Source: Hyphomicrobiales bacterium
GTDB taxonomy: Bacteria > Pseudomonadota > Alphaproteobacteria > Rhizobiales > Beijerinckiaceae
NCBI GenBank assembly: GCA_003963405.1
Contig: RXIY01000023.1
Span: 18,230 to 82,229, forward strand
DNA length: 64,000 nucleotides
Reading direction: 5' to 3'
Part shown: piece after piece, positions 44,817 through 54,527 of the stretch
Position numbering within the stretch: the first letter of the stretch is position 1
Layout: the number at the start of each line of letters is the position of its first letter
The notes under the pieces: generated by a model
Databases searched by the model: none
What the model saw: only the letters and a program-made list of their open reading frames with translations
Told to the model about the DNA's origin: nothing
Made by a program: the position numbers and the translations under genes

Positions 44817-46963
44817 TCTGCGGGCTCCAGTTCGCGGGTCGAGGGTCTGGCGCCCTCGGCGGCGCCTGCGCCGGAATGGGCCGCGATGCGCACGACATCG
44901 ACCGCCGTGACCTTGTATTCCGGACAGTTCGTCGCCCAGTCCGAGAGATCGGACGTTACGGCGTTCGCCTTCGACTTGGCGTGATGGAACGTCGTGTAAA
45001 CGACACCCGGATTGACGCGGGCCGACAGGCGGGCGCGCAGCTCGATCTCGCCGAAGCGGCTCGCGACGCGCACGAAATCGCCGTCCTTCACGCCGCGCGC
45101 CGCCGCGTCCTCGGCGTTGATCTCCAGCACGTCCTCCGGATGCCAGAGAGAGTTCGGCGTGCGCCGCGTCTGCGTGCCGACGTTGTACTGCGAGAGAATG
45201 CGCCCCGTCGTCAGCAGCAGCGGATACTGATCCGAAGTGCGCTCGGCCGTCGGCACATATTCCGTCAGCATGAAGGTGCCGCGGCCATTGGCGCGCGGGA
45301 ACTTCTCGCGATGCAGAACCTCGGTGCCTTCGGGCGCGCTCTCGTCGCAGGGCCACTGCGCCGAGCCGATGCGGTCGATCAGATCAAAACTCATGCCGCG
45401 ATAGGCGGGCGACAGCCGCGCGATCTCGTCGAGCACCTCGCCGGGATTGGAATAGGAGGCCGGATACCCCATGGCGTTCATGAACTTTACCGTAATCTCC
45501 CAGTCCTGATAGCCCGCGAGCGGCTCCACCACCTTGCGCACGCGCGAAACGCGCCGCTCGGCGTTGGTGAAGGTGCCGTCCTTCTCCAGCGACGACGAGC
45601 CGGGGAAAAAGACATGGGCATATTTCGACGTCTCATTGAGGAAGAGGTCGTGGAGCACGACGCATTCCATGTTCTTCATGGCGGCGATGACGTGATGCTG
45701 GTTCGGATCGCTCTGAACCGGATCTTCGCCCATGACATACATGCCCTTGAACGAGCCCGCGACGGCGGCGTCGAGCATGTTGGGCAGGCGCAGCCCCGGC
45801 TCGGCGTCGAGCGTCACGCCCCATTCGGCCTCGAAGCTCGAACGCACCGCGTCGTCGGTGACGAAGCGATAGCCGCTGAACACATGCGGCCAGCTGCCGA
45901 GACAGCTTCCGCCCTGCACATTGCCCTGGCCGCGAAGCGGGTTCACGCCGACGCCCTCGCGGCCCAGCATGCCGCAGGCGAGCGCGAGATTGCCGAGGCA
46001 CATCACGCCCGTGGAGCCCTGCGAATGTTCGGTCACGCCGAGGCCGTAATAGATCGCCGATTTCGGACCCTTGGCGTAGAGCCGCGCGGCGGCGCGAATG
46101 TCCTCCGGCGCGACGCCCGCCAGCGGGCCGACGACCTCGGGCGCATATTTGTCCGAGCCGACCAGCGACGCCCAGTTCTCGAACTCACTCCATTCGCAGC
46201 GCGCGCGGATGAACGCTTCATTGTAGAGCTTCTCACGCACGACGACATGGGCGATGCTGTCGAGGATCGCGACATTCGTGCCCGGCCGGATGGCAAGATG
46301 AATATCGGCCGCGCAATGCGCCGATTTCACCGTTTCCGTGCGTCTGGGATCGACGACGATGAGCTTCGCGCCCTGCCGGATGCGCCGCTTCATCAGCGAG
46401 CCGAAGACAGGATGGCCCTCCGTCGGATTGGCGCCGACGACCATGATGACATCGGACTGCAGGATGGAGTCGAAATGCTGGCTCGCCGCGCCCCAGCCGA
46501 CCGTCGCACTCAATCCGAACTGCGTCGGCGAATGGCAAATGCGGGCGCAATTGTCGATGTTGTTGTTGAGGAGGACGGCGCGCGCGAATTTCTGCACGAG
46601 GAAGATTTCCTCATTCGTGCAGCGCGAGCTCGAGACAGCGCCGATCGAGCCGCGCCCATAGGCGGCCTGGATGCGCTTGAACTCATTCGCCGCATAGCTG
46701 AACGCCTCCTCCCAGGAGACCGGCGTCCATGGATCGTTGATCGACGCGCGGATCAGCGGCGTGCGCACGCGGTCGGGGTGATCATAGTAGTCATAGGCGA
46801 AGCGGCCCTTGATGCAGCTGTGGCCATGGTTCGCCTTGCCCTCCTTCCACGGCGTCATGCGCACGATCTTGCCCCCGCGCGTCTCGGCCTTGAAGCCGCA
46901 GCCGACGCCGCAATAGGCGCAGGTCGTGACGACCGATTTTTCAGGCTTCAACGGGTTCGGCAT
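44813..46963 (-). CDS. fdsA: Formate dehydrogenase alpha subunit, catalytic molybdopterin part
   Basis: Oxidises formate to CO2 at a bis-MGD molybdenum (or tungsten) site. The 716-residue protein begins with a [4Fe-4S] motif (C15, C18, C22, C50: TTCAYCGVGCGF...HSCIKGR) and carries the active-site Cys143-His144 in ARICHSPTQ; the metal ligand is Cys, not Sec. Typical MGD-binding stretches follow (GLGVTEHSQG, GVNPLRGQGNVQGG). Standard FdsA is about 950 residues because an N-terminal Fe-S region is fused; here that region is the separate upstream gene, overlapping by 23 nt in another frame. An AAGGAG site (46973-46978) sits 9 nt before this ATG. No fdsG, fdsB or fdhD is adjacent. Confidence 0.93.
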   Translation of the reverse strand: MPNPLKPEKSVVTTCAYCGVGCGFKAETRGGKIVRMTPWKEGKANHGHSCIKGRFAYDYYDHPDRVRTPLIRASINDPWTPVSWEEAFSYAANEFKRIQAAYGRGSIGAVSSSRCTNEEIFLVQKFARAVLLNNNIDNCARICHSPTQFGLSATVGWGAASQHFDSILQSDVIMVVGANPTEGHPVFGSLMKRRIRQGAKLIVVDPRRTETVKSAHCAADIHLAIRPGTNVAILDSIAHVVVREKLYNEAFIRARCEWSEFENWASLVGSDKYAPEVVGPLAGVAPEDIRAAARLYAKGPKSAIYYGLGVTEHSQGSTGVMCLGNLALACGMLGREGVGVNPLRGQGNVQGGSCLGSWPHVFSGYRFVTDDAVRSSFEAEWGVTLDAEPGLRLPNMLDAAVAGSFKGMYVMGEDPVQSDPNQHHVIAAMKNMECVVLHDLFLNETSKYAHVFFPGSSSLEKDGTFTNAERRVSRVRKVVEPLAGYQDWEITVKFMNAMGYPASYSNPGEVLDEIARLSPAYRGMSFDLIDRIGSAQWPCDESAPEGTEVLHREKFPRANGRGTFMLTEYVPTAERTSDQYPLLLTTGRILSQYNVGTQTRRTPNSLWHPEDVLEINAEDAAARGVKDGDFVRVASRFGEIELRARLSARVNPGVVYTTFHHAKSKANAVTSDLSDWATNCPEYKVTAVDVVRIAAHSGAGAAEGARPSTRELEPAE

Positions 46964-47672
46964 GGACGTATTCTCCTTCGAACAAACTTTTTTCAACCAG
47001 CGCATGACTGGGACACGCCTGCACGCAGGCGCCGCAGCTCACGCATTCGGATTCAAAGAAGGGCTGATCCTGACTCGCGACAACTTTCGACTCGAAGCTT
47101 CTTCCGGCGATGGTGATCGCAAATGTTCCCTGCACTTCGGCGCAGGCGCGCACGCAACGGCTGCACACGATGCATTTCGACGGGTCGAACAGGAAGTAAG
47201 GATTCGATGCGTCGACCTCCGCATCGAAATGAGTCTTGCCCTTGCCATAAGGGTGAGTGGCTACGCCTTCCGCCTCGAGCGTTTCGTGGAACTCGCTCCA
47301 GCCGCCGTCGATCTCGCTTTCAGGAAAATCCGAGAGATAAAGCTCCAGAACGCCCTTGCGCAGCCGCTGCAACGTTTCCGACTGGGTCTTGACCTTCATG
47401 CCCTCGACGACAGGCGTCGTGCAGCTCGCCGGAAAGCCGCCGCGTCCTTCGATTTCAACGAGGCAGACGCGGCAGCTCCCGAAGGGCTCGAGCATGTCGG
47501 TGGCGCACAGCTTCGGGATCGGGCGCCCCGCCATGGCGGCCGCCAGCATCACCGATGAGCCGGCCGGAACGGTCACGGGCGCGCCGTCGATCTCAAGAGT
47601 GACGGGCGCGCCGTCCTTCGGCGGCGTGCCATAGTCGATGTCGTCCTTCAGGCCGCGAAGTTCGGACCACAT
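46941..47672 (-). CDS. Separate Fe-S subunit equal to the FdsA/NuoG N-terminal region
   Basis: A 243-residue protein with a [2Fe-2S] ferredoxin-like domain (C56, C67, C70, C84; CATDMLEPFGSCRVCLVEIEG) and two [4Fe-4S] motifs (C167/C170/C173/C177 and C210/C213/C216/C220). It should pass electrons away from the formate site. The His-Cys3 cluster motif normally found between these (SDHPLDC-type) is replaced by SDFPESE with no cysteines, so that cluster is absent. Its stop lies 20 nt inside fdsA. It is the first gene of the leftward operon; a sequencing frameshift that split a single gene is possible but would not explain the missing cluster. Confidence 0.88.
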   Translation of the reverse strand: MWSELRGLKDDIDYGTPPKDGAPVTLEIDGAPVTVPAGSSVMLAAAMAGRPIPKLCATDMLEPFGSCRVCLVEIEGRGGFPASCTTPVVEGMKVKTQSETLQRLRKGVLELYLSDFPESEIDGGWSEFHETLEAEGVATHPYGKGKTHFDAEVDASNPYFLFDPSKCIVCSRCVRACAEVQGTFAITIAGRSFESKVVASQDQPFFESECVSCGACVQACPSHALVEKSLFEGEYVHAEPVEA

Positions 47673-47942
47673 TTGAAAATGCCTCCGCTCGTCAATCGGC
47701 GCCGACCTTCCCCCCCCCAGCTCATTCGTCGCCGGAGGCGCGGGCGCTTTTTTTGGAACTCTTCAAAAACGCAGTGTAGCGGGCGAAAACACGGGAAATC
47801 ATAGAAAAAGCGAATTTGAACCTTCGCAAAAACGAATGGATCTGGTTGCGGGACGCAGCCTTATTCGTCTTCGGGGCATGACAGGCGCCGCCGCTTCCGG
47901 CATTATGCCGGCTCCCTCCTCGGGCCGCTCGCGCGCAAGCTC

Positions 47943-49976
47943 ATGACCCATCCTTTCTTCTCTCTTCATACGCATGGCTTCGTCCGCGCCGCCGTCGCCT
48001 GCCCGGCGGTGCGCGTCGCCGATCCGGCCTTCAATGTCGCGCGCACCATCGAGATGGCGGAAGACGCGCACAAGCGCGGCGCCTCGCTCGCGCTCTTCCC
48101 GGAACTCGGCCTCTCGGCCTATGCGATCGACGATCTTTTGCAGCAGGAGGCGCTGCTCGACGCCGTCGATTCGGCGCTCGTCGCGCTCGTCGCCGCAACT
48201 CGCGCGCTGCATCCGATGGTCGTCGTCGGCGCGCCGCTGCGCCATCGGGGACGGCTCTACAATTGCGCGATCGCCATTCTGCGTGGGCGCGTGCTCGCCG
48301 TGACGCCGAAGACCTATCTTCCGAACTACCGCGAATTCTACGAGCGCCGGCATTTTGCTTCGGGGGCCTCCGTCGCGGGCGAGGAGATTTCCGTCGCCGG
48401 CGAGCTGGCGCCTTTCGGTTCGGATATTCTGCTGGAGGCGAGCGACTTCACGGGACTTACCATTCACATGGAGGTCTGCGAGGACGTCTGGGTTCCCATT
48501 CCGCCGTCGTCGCGCGCGGCGCTCGCGGGCGCGACCGTGCTGCTGAATCTTTCAGCCTCGAACGCCATCGTTGGAAAATCCGATTACCGCCAGACGCTCT
48601 GCGCGGCGCATTCGGCGCGCTGCCTCGCCGCCTATCTCTACTCGGCCGCCGGGCAGGGCGAGTCGACGACCGATCTCGCCTGGGACGGCGAGGCCATGAT
48701 TTACGAGAAGGGCGATCAGCTCGCGCGGGCGCCGCGCTTTTCGGATGAGCCGCAGCTCGTGCTGGCCGACATCGACCTCGGCCGCCTTCTCGCCGAGCGC
48801 GCGAGGCAAGGCAGTTTCGGCGATTGCGCCGACGTGGAGGCGGGCGCGATGCGCTACCGGCGGGTGAACTTCGAACTCCGCGCGCCCTGCAACGTCGATC
48901 TCGGGCTAATGCGGGACGTGCCGCGTTTTCCCTTCGTGCCGAATGACGACGCGCGCCTCGCGGAGCTGTGTTTCGAGGCCTTCAACATTCAGTCGCACGG
49001 GCTCGAGCAAAGACTGCGCGCGGCCGGAATCAAGAAAGTGGTCATCGGCGTGTCGGGCGGCCTCGATTCGACTCATGCCCTGCTCGTGGCCGTGACGGCG
49101 ATGGAGCGCCTTGGCCTGCCGCGGGAAAACATCCTCGCCTATACGCTGCCGGCTTTCGCGACGAGCGACCGCACGAAGAGCAACGCCTGGCGGCTGATGC
49201 GCGCGCTCGGCGTCGCGGCGCAAGAGATCGACGTTTCGGACGCCTGCCGGCAGATGCTGGCGGATATTGGCCATCCCGCCGCGCGCGGCGAGGCCGTCTA
49301 TGACGCGACCTATGAGAATGTGCAGGCCGGCGCGCGCACCTCTCTTCTCTTCCGGCTCGCGAATTTCCACGACGCCATCGTCATCGGCACGGGCGATCTC
49401 TCCGAGCTTGCGCTCGGCTGGTGCACCTATGGCGTCGGCGATCAGATGTCGCATTACAACGTCAACGCCTCCGTGCCGAAGACGCTCATCCAGCACCTCA
49501 TTCGCTGGTGCGCGCGCGACGCGCGCTTTGGTCCTGAAACCGTCGAGGTGCTCGTCGATATTCTCGCAACCGAAATCTCGCCGGAACTCGTCCCCGGCGT
49601 AGAGGCGCAGCGCACCGAGGCTTTCGTCGGTCCTTACGCGCTTCAGGATTTCAACCTGTTCTACACGACGCGCTATGGCTTCAGCCCGGCGAAGACGGCT
49701 TTCCTGTCATGGCGCGCCTGGCGCGACGCGAAATCGGGCGCGTGGCCGTCCGTCATCGCCGAGGGCGACCGGCGCGCCTATGATCTTCATGAGATCAAGC
49801 ACTGGCTCACGGTCTTCCTGCGGCGCTTTTTCGCAACGAGCCAGTTCAAGCGCACGGCTCTGCCGAATGGCCCGAAGGTCAGCTCGGGAGGCTCCCTCTC
49901 GCCACGCGCGGACTGGCGCGCGCCGAGCGATTCCTCGGCCGAAGCCTGGCTTTCCGCGCTCGGCGACATCCCTTAG
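47943..49976 (+). CDS. nadE: Glutamine-dependent NAD+ synthetase
   Basis: Amidates nicotinic acid adenine dinucleotide to NAD+. The 677-residue two-domain form has an N-terminal nitrilase-type glutaminase ([15 protein letters not shown]; Lys in [15 protein letters not shown]; nucleophile Cys179 in [11 protein letters not shown]) and a C-terminal synthetase with the P-loop SGGLDS (371-376) and [16 protein letters not shown]. The length fits the large bacterial type. It diverges from the formate dehydrogenase operon across 270 nt in which I saw no clear operator. Confidence 0.95.
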   Translation: MTHPFFSLHTHGFVRAAVACPAVRVADPAFNVARTIEMAEDAHKRGASLALFPELGLSAYAIDDLLQQEALLDAVDSALVALVAATRALHPMVVVGAPLRHRGRLYNCAIAILRGRVLAVTPKTYLPNYREFYERRHFASGASVAGEEISVAGELAPFGSDILLEASDFTGLTIHMEVCEDVWVPIPPSSRAALAGATVLLNLSASNAIVGKSDYRQTLCAAHSARCLAAYLYSAAGQGESTTDLAWDGEAMIYEKGDQLARAPRFSDEPQLVLADIDLGRLLAERARQGSFGDCADVEAGAMRYRRVNFELRAPCNVDLGLMRDVPRFPFVPNDDARLAELCFEAFNIQSHGLEQRLRAAGIKKVVIGVSGGLDSTHALLVAVTAMERLGLPRENILAYTLPAFATSDRTKSNAWRLMRALGVAAQEIDVSDACRQMLADIGHPAARGEAVYDATYENVQAGARTSLLFRLANFHDAIVIGTGDLSELALGWCTYGVGDQMSHYNVNASVPKTLIQHLIRWCARDARFGPETVEVLVDILATEISPELVPGVEAQRTEAFVGPYALQDFNLFYTTRYGFSPAKTAFLSWRAWRDAKSGAWPSVIAEGDRRAYDLHEIKHWLTVFLRRFFATSQFKRTALPNGPKVSSGGSLSPRADWRAPSDSSAEAWLSALGDIP

Positions 49977-50002
49977 AAAAAAGGACCGGCTGACGCCGGT
50001 CC
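49977..50002 (-). terminator. Rho-independent terminator of the leftward DUF1328 gene
   Basis: On the minus strand GGACCGGC-GTCA-GCCGGTCC is followed by TTTTTT: a perfect 8-bp stem, 4-nt loop and six Ts, 39 nt past the DUF1328 stop. It abuts the nadE stop and may also slow rightward transcription. Confidence 0.88.
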
Positions 50003-50040
50003 AGGTGGGAGCACCAAAGAGAGAAAAGCGCAAGTCGCCA

Positions 50041-50214
50041 TCAGGCTCGGCGGAGGAAACCCACGACAGCCGAGATGACGAAGAGAACGAGCGCCACCCA
50101 GAAGAGAATTCGCGCGCCTTCCACGGCCGTTCCGGCGACGCCGCCAAATCCGAAGAAGGCGGCGATGACGGCCACGATGAGGAACAGGATCGCATAGTGC
50201 AGCAGGCTGCCCAT
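50041..50214 (-). CDS. DUF1328/YtjA-family small membrane protein, 57 aa
   Basis: Two transmembrane helices in a 57-residue protein: MGSLLHYAILFLIVAVIAAF, then FGFGGVAGTAVEGARILFWV, ending VVGFLRRA. The FGFGG(V/I)AG turn is characteristic of the DUF1328 (UPF0391, YtjA) family. Members are often stress-induced, but function is unknown. A GGAGG site (50220-50224) lies 5 nt before the ATG. Confidence 0.92.
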   Translation of the reverse strand: MGSLLHYAILFLIVAVIAAFFGFGGVAGTAVEGARILFWVALVLFVISAVVGFLRRA

Positions 50215-50428
50215 GTCGGCCTCCGTGATGAAACTTCACTCCATGGAAAAACGCGCGCCTGCCAGTAGTGTTCCGGCGCAAACGAGGCGGGCCGAAGCGC
50301 AAGATAAGAGGCAAGCGGACGGCGGCGCCTCTCGCCCTCGAGGTCTCGACCAGGCGCTTGGCGCGCACTAGATTTTTTCAACGCCGGAAGTCTCCGGCGG
50401 ATGAAGGTGCGGCTTTCCGGATTGCGCC

Positions 50429-51091
50429 ATGTGCTATTCGCTCGAAGCAAGCATTACGGCCGGAGTCGGCTTGGGTTTGGCTGGCTTTGGAATGGTGTCG
50501 AAGGCAATCAGTTTCGATCGGCGAATGCTTCTGTTTGCCGCGTTTCCGCTGGTTTTCGCGCTTCATCAGTTCACGGAAGCCGCCGTCTGGTGGACGGTGG
50601 ACGATCCAAAGGCGGGCCAGCCCTATCGCTATCTCTACACGCTGATCGCCTTTGCGCTCTGGCCGGTGCTGACCCCTTACGCCGCCGCCCATGCGGAGCT
50701 CGACCCGGAGCGCAAACGCCTGTGGCGCATGCTCGGCGGCGTGGGCGTCATTCTCGCCGTCTATCTCGTCGCGAAGCTCGCAGGCGCCGGCGGCATCGAC
50801 CTCAAGATCGTTCGCCATGCGCTGGCCTATGACCCGCTGTTCGAGCGGCCGCCGCTGCTGGCGCATCTCCTTTACGTCGTGCTGACGGTCGTGCCGCTCG
50901 TCTGTAGCGCGCGGCGCGGCGTGGCGCTCTTCGGCTGGGCGGTCTTCGCCACATTCGTCTTCGCGATCGGCGAGAACCGGCCGGCCTGGTATTCGCTCTG
51001 GTGCCTGGCGGCGGCGGTTTTCAGCCTCATGCTCGCCTTCGCCATCGAGGAGCAGAGGAGCCCGGCGCCGGAGCTGGAGACGCAGGGCTGA
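50429..51091 (+). CDS. Multi-span membrane protein (DUF6629-like)
   Basis: A 220-residue protein with about six hydrophobic helices. It begins MCYSLEASITAGVGLGLAGF and includes FALHQFTEAAVWWTV and WAVFATFVFAIGENRPAWYSLWCL. The M-C-Y-S-x-x-A-S start and HQF-E-A-x-W-W motif are features of the DUF6629 family as I recall it; function is unknown. The stop abuts the end of the convergent aminotransferase gene. Confidence 0.72.
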   Translation: MCYSLEASITAGVGLGLAGFGMVSKAISFDRRMLLFAAFPLVFALHQFTEAAVWWTVDDPKAGQPYRYLYTLIAFALWPVLTPYAAAHAELDPERKRLWRMLGGVGVILAVYLVAKLAGAGGIDLKIVRHALAYDPLFERPPLLAHLLYVVLTVVPLVCSARRGVALFGWAVFATFVFAIGENRPAWYSLWCLAAAVFSLMLAFAIEEQRSPAPELETQG

Positions 51092-51949
51092 TCAGATCGC
51101 CGTGGCGCGCGCGAAGTCTAAATAGATGGCGCGCAGCCGCTTCGCTCTTTCGCCCGGCGCGCCGGCCCCGACAGGACGGCCGTCGATGGAGATGACAGGG
51201 AGAACCAGATTGGATGCGCTGGTCAGAAAGGCTTCCGCCGCCTCGTGAGCTTCCGCCACAGAGAACGGCCGCTCCTCCACCGTGAGCCCTTCGCTTTCGG
51301 CCAGCGCCGTCACGGCGCGGCGGGTGCATCCGGGCAGGATCGCGGCCGAATTGGGCCGCGTCACGATCGCCCCGCCCCTGGTGATGATGAAGGCCGTGGA
51401 GGACGAGCCCTCTGTGACGAAGCCCTCGTGATCGACCATCCAGGCCTCCTGACAACCCGCCTCCGTCGCCGCCTGTTTGGCGAGCACCTGCGCCAGCAGG
51501 GCGATGCTCTTGATGTCGCGCCTCGCCCAGCGAAGATCGGGGACCGTGAGGACGTTTACGCCCGTCTGCGCCGCTGGAGAGGCGAGGATGTTCTTCTTCT
51601 GCGTAAAGCCGACGAGGGTCGGTTTCACGTTCTTGGGGAAGGAGAAGTCCCGCTCTGCCGCTCCGCGCGTGATCTGGAGATAGACGAGCCCCTCCGCAAC
51701 GCCGTTGCTGGCGACGAGCGCCCGCTGGATCTCGACGATCTCTTCTATCGGCACGGGGCTTTCGAGCCTGAGTTCGCCGAGCGAGCGCAGGAGCCGCGCC
51801 ATATGTGCGTCATTGTCGATCAGCCGGCCCTCGATCACCGCGGCGACCTCATAGACGCCGTCGGCGAAGAGGAAACCGCGGTCGAGGATCGAGACGCGGG
51901 CGTCTTGGAGCGGCGTGAAGACGCCGTTTACATAAGCGATGTCGGACAA
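51092..51949 (-). CDS. D-amino-acid aminotransferase (class IV PLP)
   Basis: A 285-residue fold-type IV PLP enzyme, most like D-alanine aminotransferase, which makes D-glutamate/D-alanine. Markers are the N-terminal YVNGVFTPLQDARVSILDRG, FLFADGVYEV, the PLP lysine Lys147 in RRDIKSIALL, and EGSSSTAFIITRGG. The ILDRGFLFADGVYEV variant fits D-amino-acid rather than branched-chain transaminases. Branched-chain aminotransferase or ADC lyase cannot be excluded. It diverges from the glutamate-cysteine-ligase-like gene. Confidence 0.85.
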   Translation of the reverse strand: MSDIAYVNGVFTPLQDARVSILDRGFLFADGVYEVAAVIEGRLIDNDAHMARLLRSLGELRLESPVPIEEIVEIQRALVASNGVAEGLVYLQITRGAAERDFSFPKNVKPTLVGFTQKKNILASPAAQTGVNVLTVPDLRWARRDIKSIALLAQVLAKQAATEAGCQEAWMVDHEGFVTEGSSSTAFIITRGGAIVTRPNSAAILPGCTRRAVTALAESEGLTVEERPFSVAEAHEAAEAFLTSASNLVLPVISIDGRPVGAGAPGERAKRLRAIYLDFARATAI

Positions 51950-52083
51950 GGGGCGGCCCTTTCTTTTCGTATCCTTCTTACGGCGTCCCTTGGTTTTGCG
52001 GTAGCGTCGCCGGGGAGCGATTGTCGACGCCTGCTTCCCGGACTCGCTTCCAGGTAATAAAAGCGCATAGACAGGGGGGCGTC

Positions 52084-53487
52084 GTGGGCGAGGAAATAAA
52101 AGCCACAGGCTTCACCGGCGAGGACAAGGCCCGTTTCGCGGCCCGGCTCGCCGAGGAGACCGAATGCGCGCGGGCGCTGTTTGCGGCCGACAAATTCTCG
52201 CGCTCCGGCCACATGCTCGGCTTCGAGGTCGAAACCTGGATTCTCGACCACAATTACTTCCCGGCGCCGATCAATCAGCGGCTGCTTGAAACGCTGGACA
52301 ATCCTCTGGTCGTGCCGGAGCTGTCGCGCTTCAACCTGGAGCTGAACTGTGAGCCGCTAACCCTCGAAGGCGACGCGCTCGGCCGCGCGCAGGACAGGCT
52401 GATGGAGGTTTGGCGTCAGTGCAACGAGGCGGCGCATCGCCTCGACGCCAATCTGGTGCTGATCGGCACGCTGCCAACGATCCGCGACGAGGACATGACG
52501 CTTGGCAACATGTCCCCGCTCAATCGCTATTATGCGCTCAACAGCGAGGTGCTGCGCATGCGTGGCGGCCGGCCGCTCAGGGTCGACATATTGGGCCGGG
52601 AGCATCTCGTCTCCGAGCATCAGGACCTCATGCTCGAGGCGGCGACGACGTCCTTCCAGGTTCACCTCAAGTCGCCCGCCAATCTCGCGCATCTCTATTA
52701 CAACGCCTCCATCGCCGCCTCGGCGCCCATTCTCGCCGCAAGCGGAAACGCGCCGTTCCTCTTCGGCAAGGCGCTGTGGGAAGAAACGCGCATTCCACTT
52801 TTCGAGCAGGCGGTCGATGTGCCCGGCCCGGCGCGCGTCTGCATGGGCTCGGGCTACGCCGGGCAGTCCCTTCTCGAAATCTTCGAGGAGAATCTGCGCG
52901 ATTATGACCCGCTGCTGCCCATCGCCTTCGAGGACGGCCCCGACGCCCTGCGCCATCTGCGTCTGCACAATGGCGTCATCTGGCGCTGGAATCGGCCGCT
53001 GATCGGCTTCGACGCGGATGGCGCGCCGCATCTGCGCGTGGAGCACCGCATCCTGCCCGCCGGCCCGACCTTCATCGACATGATGGCCAACGCCGCGCTG
53101 TATCTCGGCCTCGCCCGCGCGCTGGCCGTTCAGGGCGACAATGGAACGGGCGGCCTCTCCTTCGAGGAAGCGCGGCGCAACTTCTACACGGCGGCGCGCC
53201 ACGGACTCGACGCCGTGCTGATCTGGCCGGGGGTGGGCGAGATCGGCGCCGACCGGCTGCTCACCGAGCGGCTGATCCCGCTGGCGCGGCAGGGACTCTC
53301 CGATCTCGGCGTGACGGACGCGCGCGGCCATCTCGACGTGATCGAGGCGCGGGTGCGCTCGGGCCAGACCGGCGCCGCCTGGCAGCGCAAGGCGCTCGAC
53401 GCCTGCGACGGCGATCTTTTCGCCATGATGGCCGCCTATTGCGAAGGACAACGTAGCGGCGCGCCCGTGCACGAATGGGATTTGTGA
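52084..53487 (+). CDS. Glutamate-cysteine ligase family 2 (GCS2-like) enzyme
   Basis: A 467-residue ATP-grasp-related GCS2-fold enzyme expected to join glutamate through its gamma-carboxyl to an amine. Conserved pieces are GHMLGFEVETWILDHNYFP, SRFNLELNCEPLTL and EHQDLMLEAATTSFQVHLK, with HNGVIWRWNRPLIGF in the centre. GTG is taken as start because a run of six Gs lies 4 nt before it. The 3' end overlaps or nearly touches the zinc deacylase gene. Whether cysteine is the true co-substrate is unknown. Confidence 0.82.
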   Translation: MGEEIKATGFTGEDKARFAARLAEETECARALFAADKFSRSGHMLGFEVETWILDHNYFPAPINQRLLETLDNPLVVPELSRFNLELNCEPLTLEGDALGRAQDRLMEVWRQCNEAAHRLDANLVLIGTLPTIRDEDMTLGNMSPLNRYYALNSEVLRMRGGRPLRVDILGREHLVSEHQDLMLEAATTSFQVHLKSPANLAHLYYNASIAASAPILAASGNAPFLFGKALWEETRIPLFEQAVDVPGPARVCMGSGYAGQSLLEIFEENLRDYDPLLPIAFEDGPDALRHLRLHNGVIWRWNRPLIGFDADGAPHLRVEHRILPAGPTFIDMMANAALYLGLARALAVQGDNGTGGLSFEEARRNFYTAARHGLDAVLIWPGVGEIGADRLLTERLIPLARQGLSDLGVTDARGHLDVIEARVRSGQTGAAWQRKALDACDGDLFAMMAAYCEGQRSGAPVHEWDL

Positions 53488-53489
53488 GG

Positions 53490-54524
53490 ATGAACGTGAT
53501 CGACGCGCCCTGCGCGGTAATGGATCGACTGCCCGAAGGTTTCCTCGATTGCCCGGCGGACAGGCTGAGCGAGCTTCTGCCCGGCCCCACGCTTTTCGAT
53601 CTGCCGGGGCGCGACCCCGAACCGCTCTTCGTCTCCACGCTGCTGCACGGCAACGAATATAGCGGGCTCGAAGCGATGCAGGCGGTGCTGCGCCGCCATG
53701 CGCCGCGCGGGCTCAATCGTGCGCTGCTGCTCTTCATCGGCAATGTGCGCGCCGCCGCCGCCAATGTGCGCACGCTCCCAGGGGAACTCGACTATAATCG
53801 CGTGTGGCCGGGGACGCTCCATCCGGACGATCCGCAGGCGGCGATGGCGCAATGGGTCTATGACTACGCTGCGGCGCGCCGTCTTTTTGGGAGCATCGAC
53901 ATCCACAACAACACCGGCTTCAATCCGCATTACGCCTGCGTGCGTCGATTGGAGCCGAAGTTCATTTCGCTGGCGCAACTCTTCTCGCGCACGGTCGTGC
54001 ATTTCCAGAGGCCGGTCGGCACGCAGGCGGCGGCCTTCGCCGAGCTCTGCCCGGCGATCACGGTCGAATGCGGCAAGGCGGGCGCGGGCTCTGCAACCGC
54101 TCATGCGATCGAACTCGTCGATGCGGCGCTGTCCATTTCGCATCTGCCCGAGCACGCGCCGACCGCGCAGGACGTCGATCTTCTGCGCACCTGCGCCATC
54201 GTCAAGCCGCCGGCCGGGGCGACCTTCTCCTTCGACGGTTCGCCGGCCGACTTCATGTTCCGGTCGGACATCGACCGTCTGAATTTCAGCGAACTGGAGC
54301 CTGGCGCCTCCTTCGGCGTCGCCCGCGCCGGTATGCGGCTCGACATTCTGCCCGGCGACGGCGACCATTCGCCGCCGGATGATTATTTCGCCTACGAAGG
54401 GGGCGAGATCACGCTGACGCGCCCGGCCATCCCCGCCATGCTCACCGTCGATCCCCGCGCGGTGGAGCAGGATTGCCTGTGCTATCTGATGCACCGCATC
54501 GGCATGGACGGCGCGCCGCTCTGA
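53490..54524 (+). CDS. M14-type succinylglutamate desuccinylase/aspartoacylase-family zinc hydrolase
   Basis: A 344-residue zinc hydrolase of the AstE/AspA group. Zinc-ligand motif HGNE in LLHGNEYSGLEAMQAVL, the third ligand in SIDIHNNTGFNPHYAC, and the catalytic Glu region ITVECGKAG are all present. It would hydrolyse an amide such as a gamma-glutamyl or N-acyl bond. An upstream in-frame ATG (53475) overlapping the previous gene is the alternative start. It is paired with the GCS2-like enzyme, which suggests a joined make-and-cleave or modify pathway. Confidence 0.85.
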   Translation: MNVIDAPCAVMDRLPEGFLDCPADRLSELLPGPTLFDLPGRDPEPLFVSTLLHGNEYSGLEAMQAVLRRHAPRGLNRALLLFIGNVRAAAANVRTLPGELDYNRVWPGTLHPDDPQAAMAQWVYDYAAARRLFGSIDIHNNTGFNPHYACVRRLEPKFISLAQLFSRTVVHFQRPVGTQAAAFAELCPAITVECGKAGAGSATAHAIELVDAALSISHLPEHAPTAQDVDLLRTCAIVKPPAGATFSFDGSPADFMFRSDIDRLNFSELEPGASFGVARAGMRLDILPGDGDHSPPDDYFAYEGGEITLTRPAIPAMLTVDPRAVEQDCLCYLMHRIGMDGAPL

Positions 54525-54527
54525 GCG

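Noticed and set aside
46533..46539. Selenocysteine in formate dehydrogenase
   Set aside because: The active-site codon reads Cys (RICHSPTQ), with no in-frame TGA, so a cysteine enzyme is inferred.
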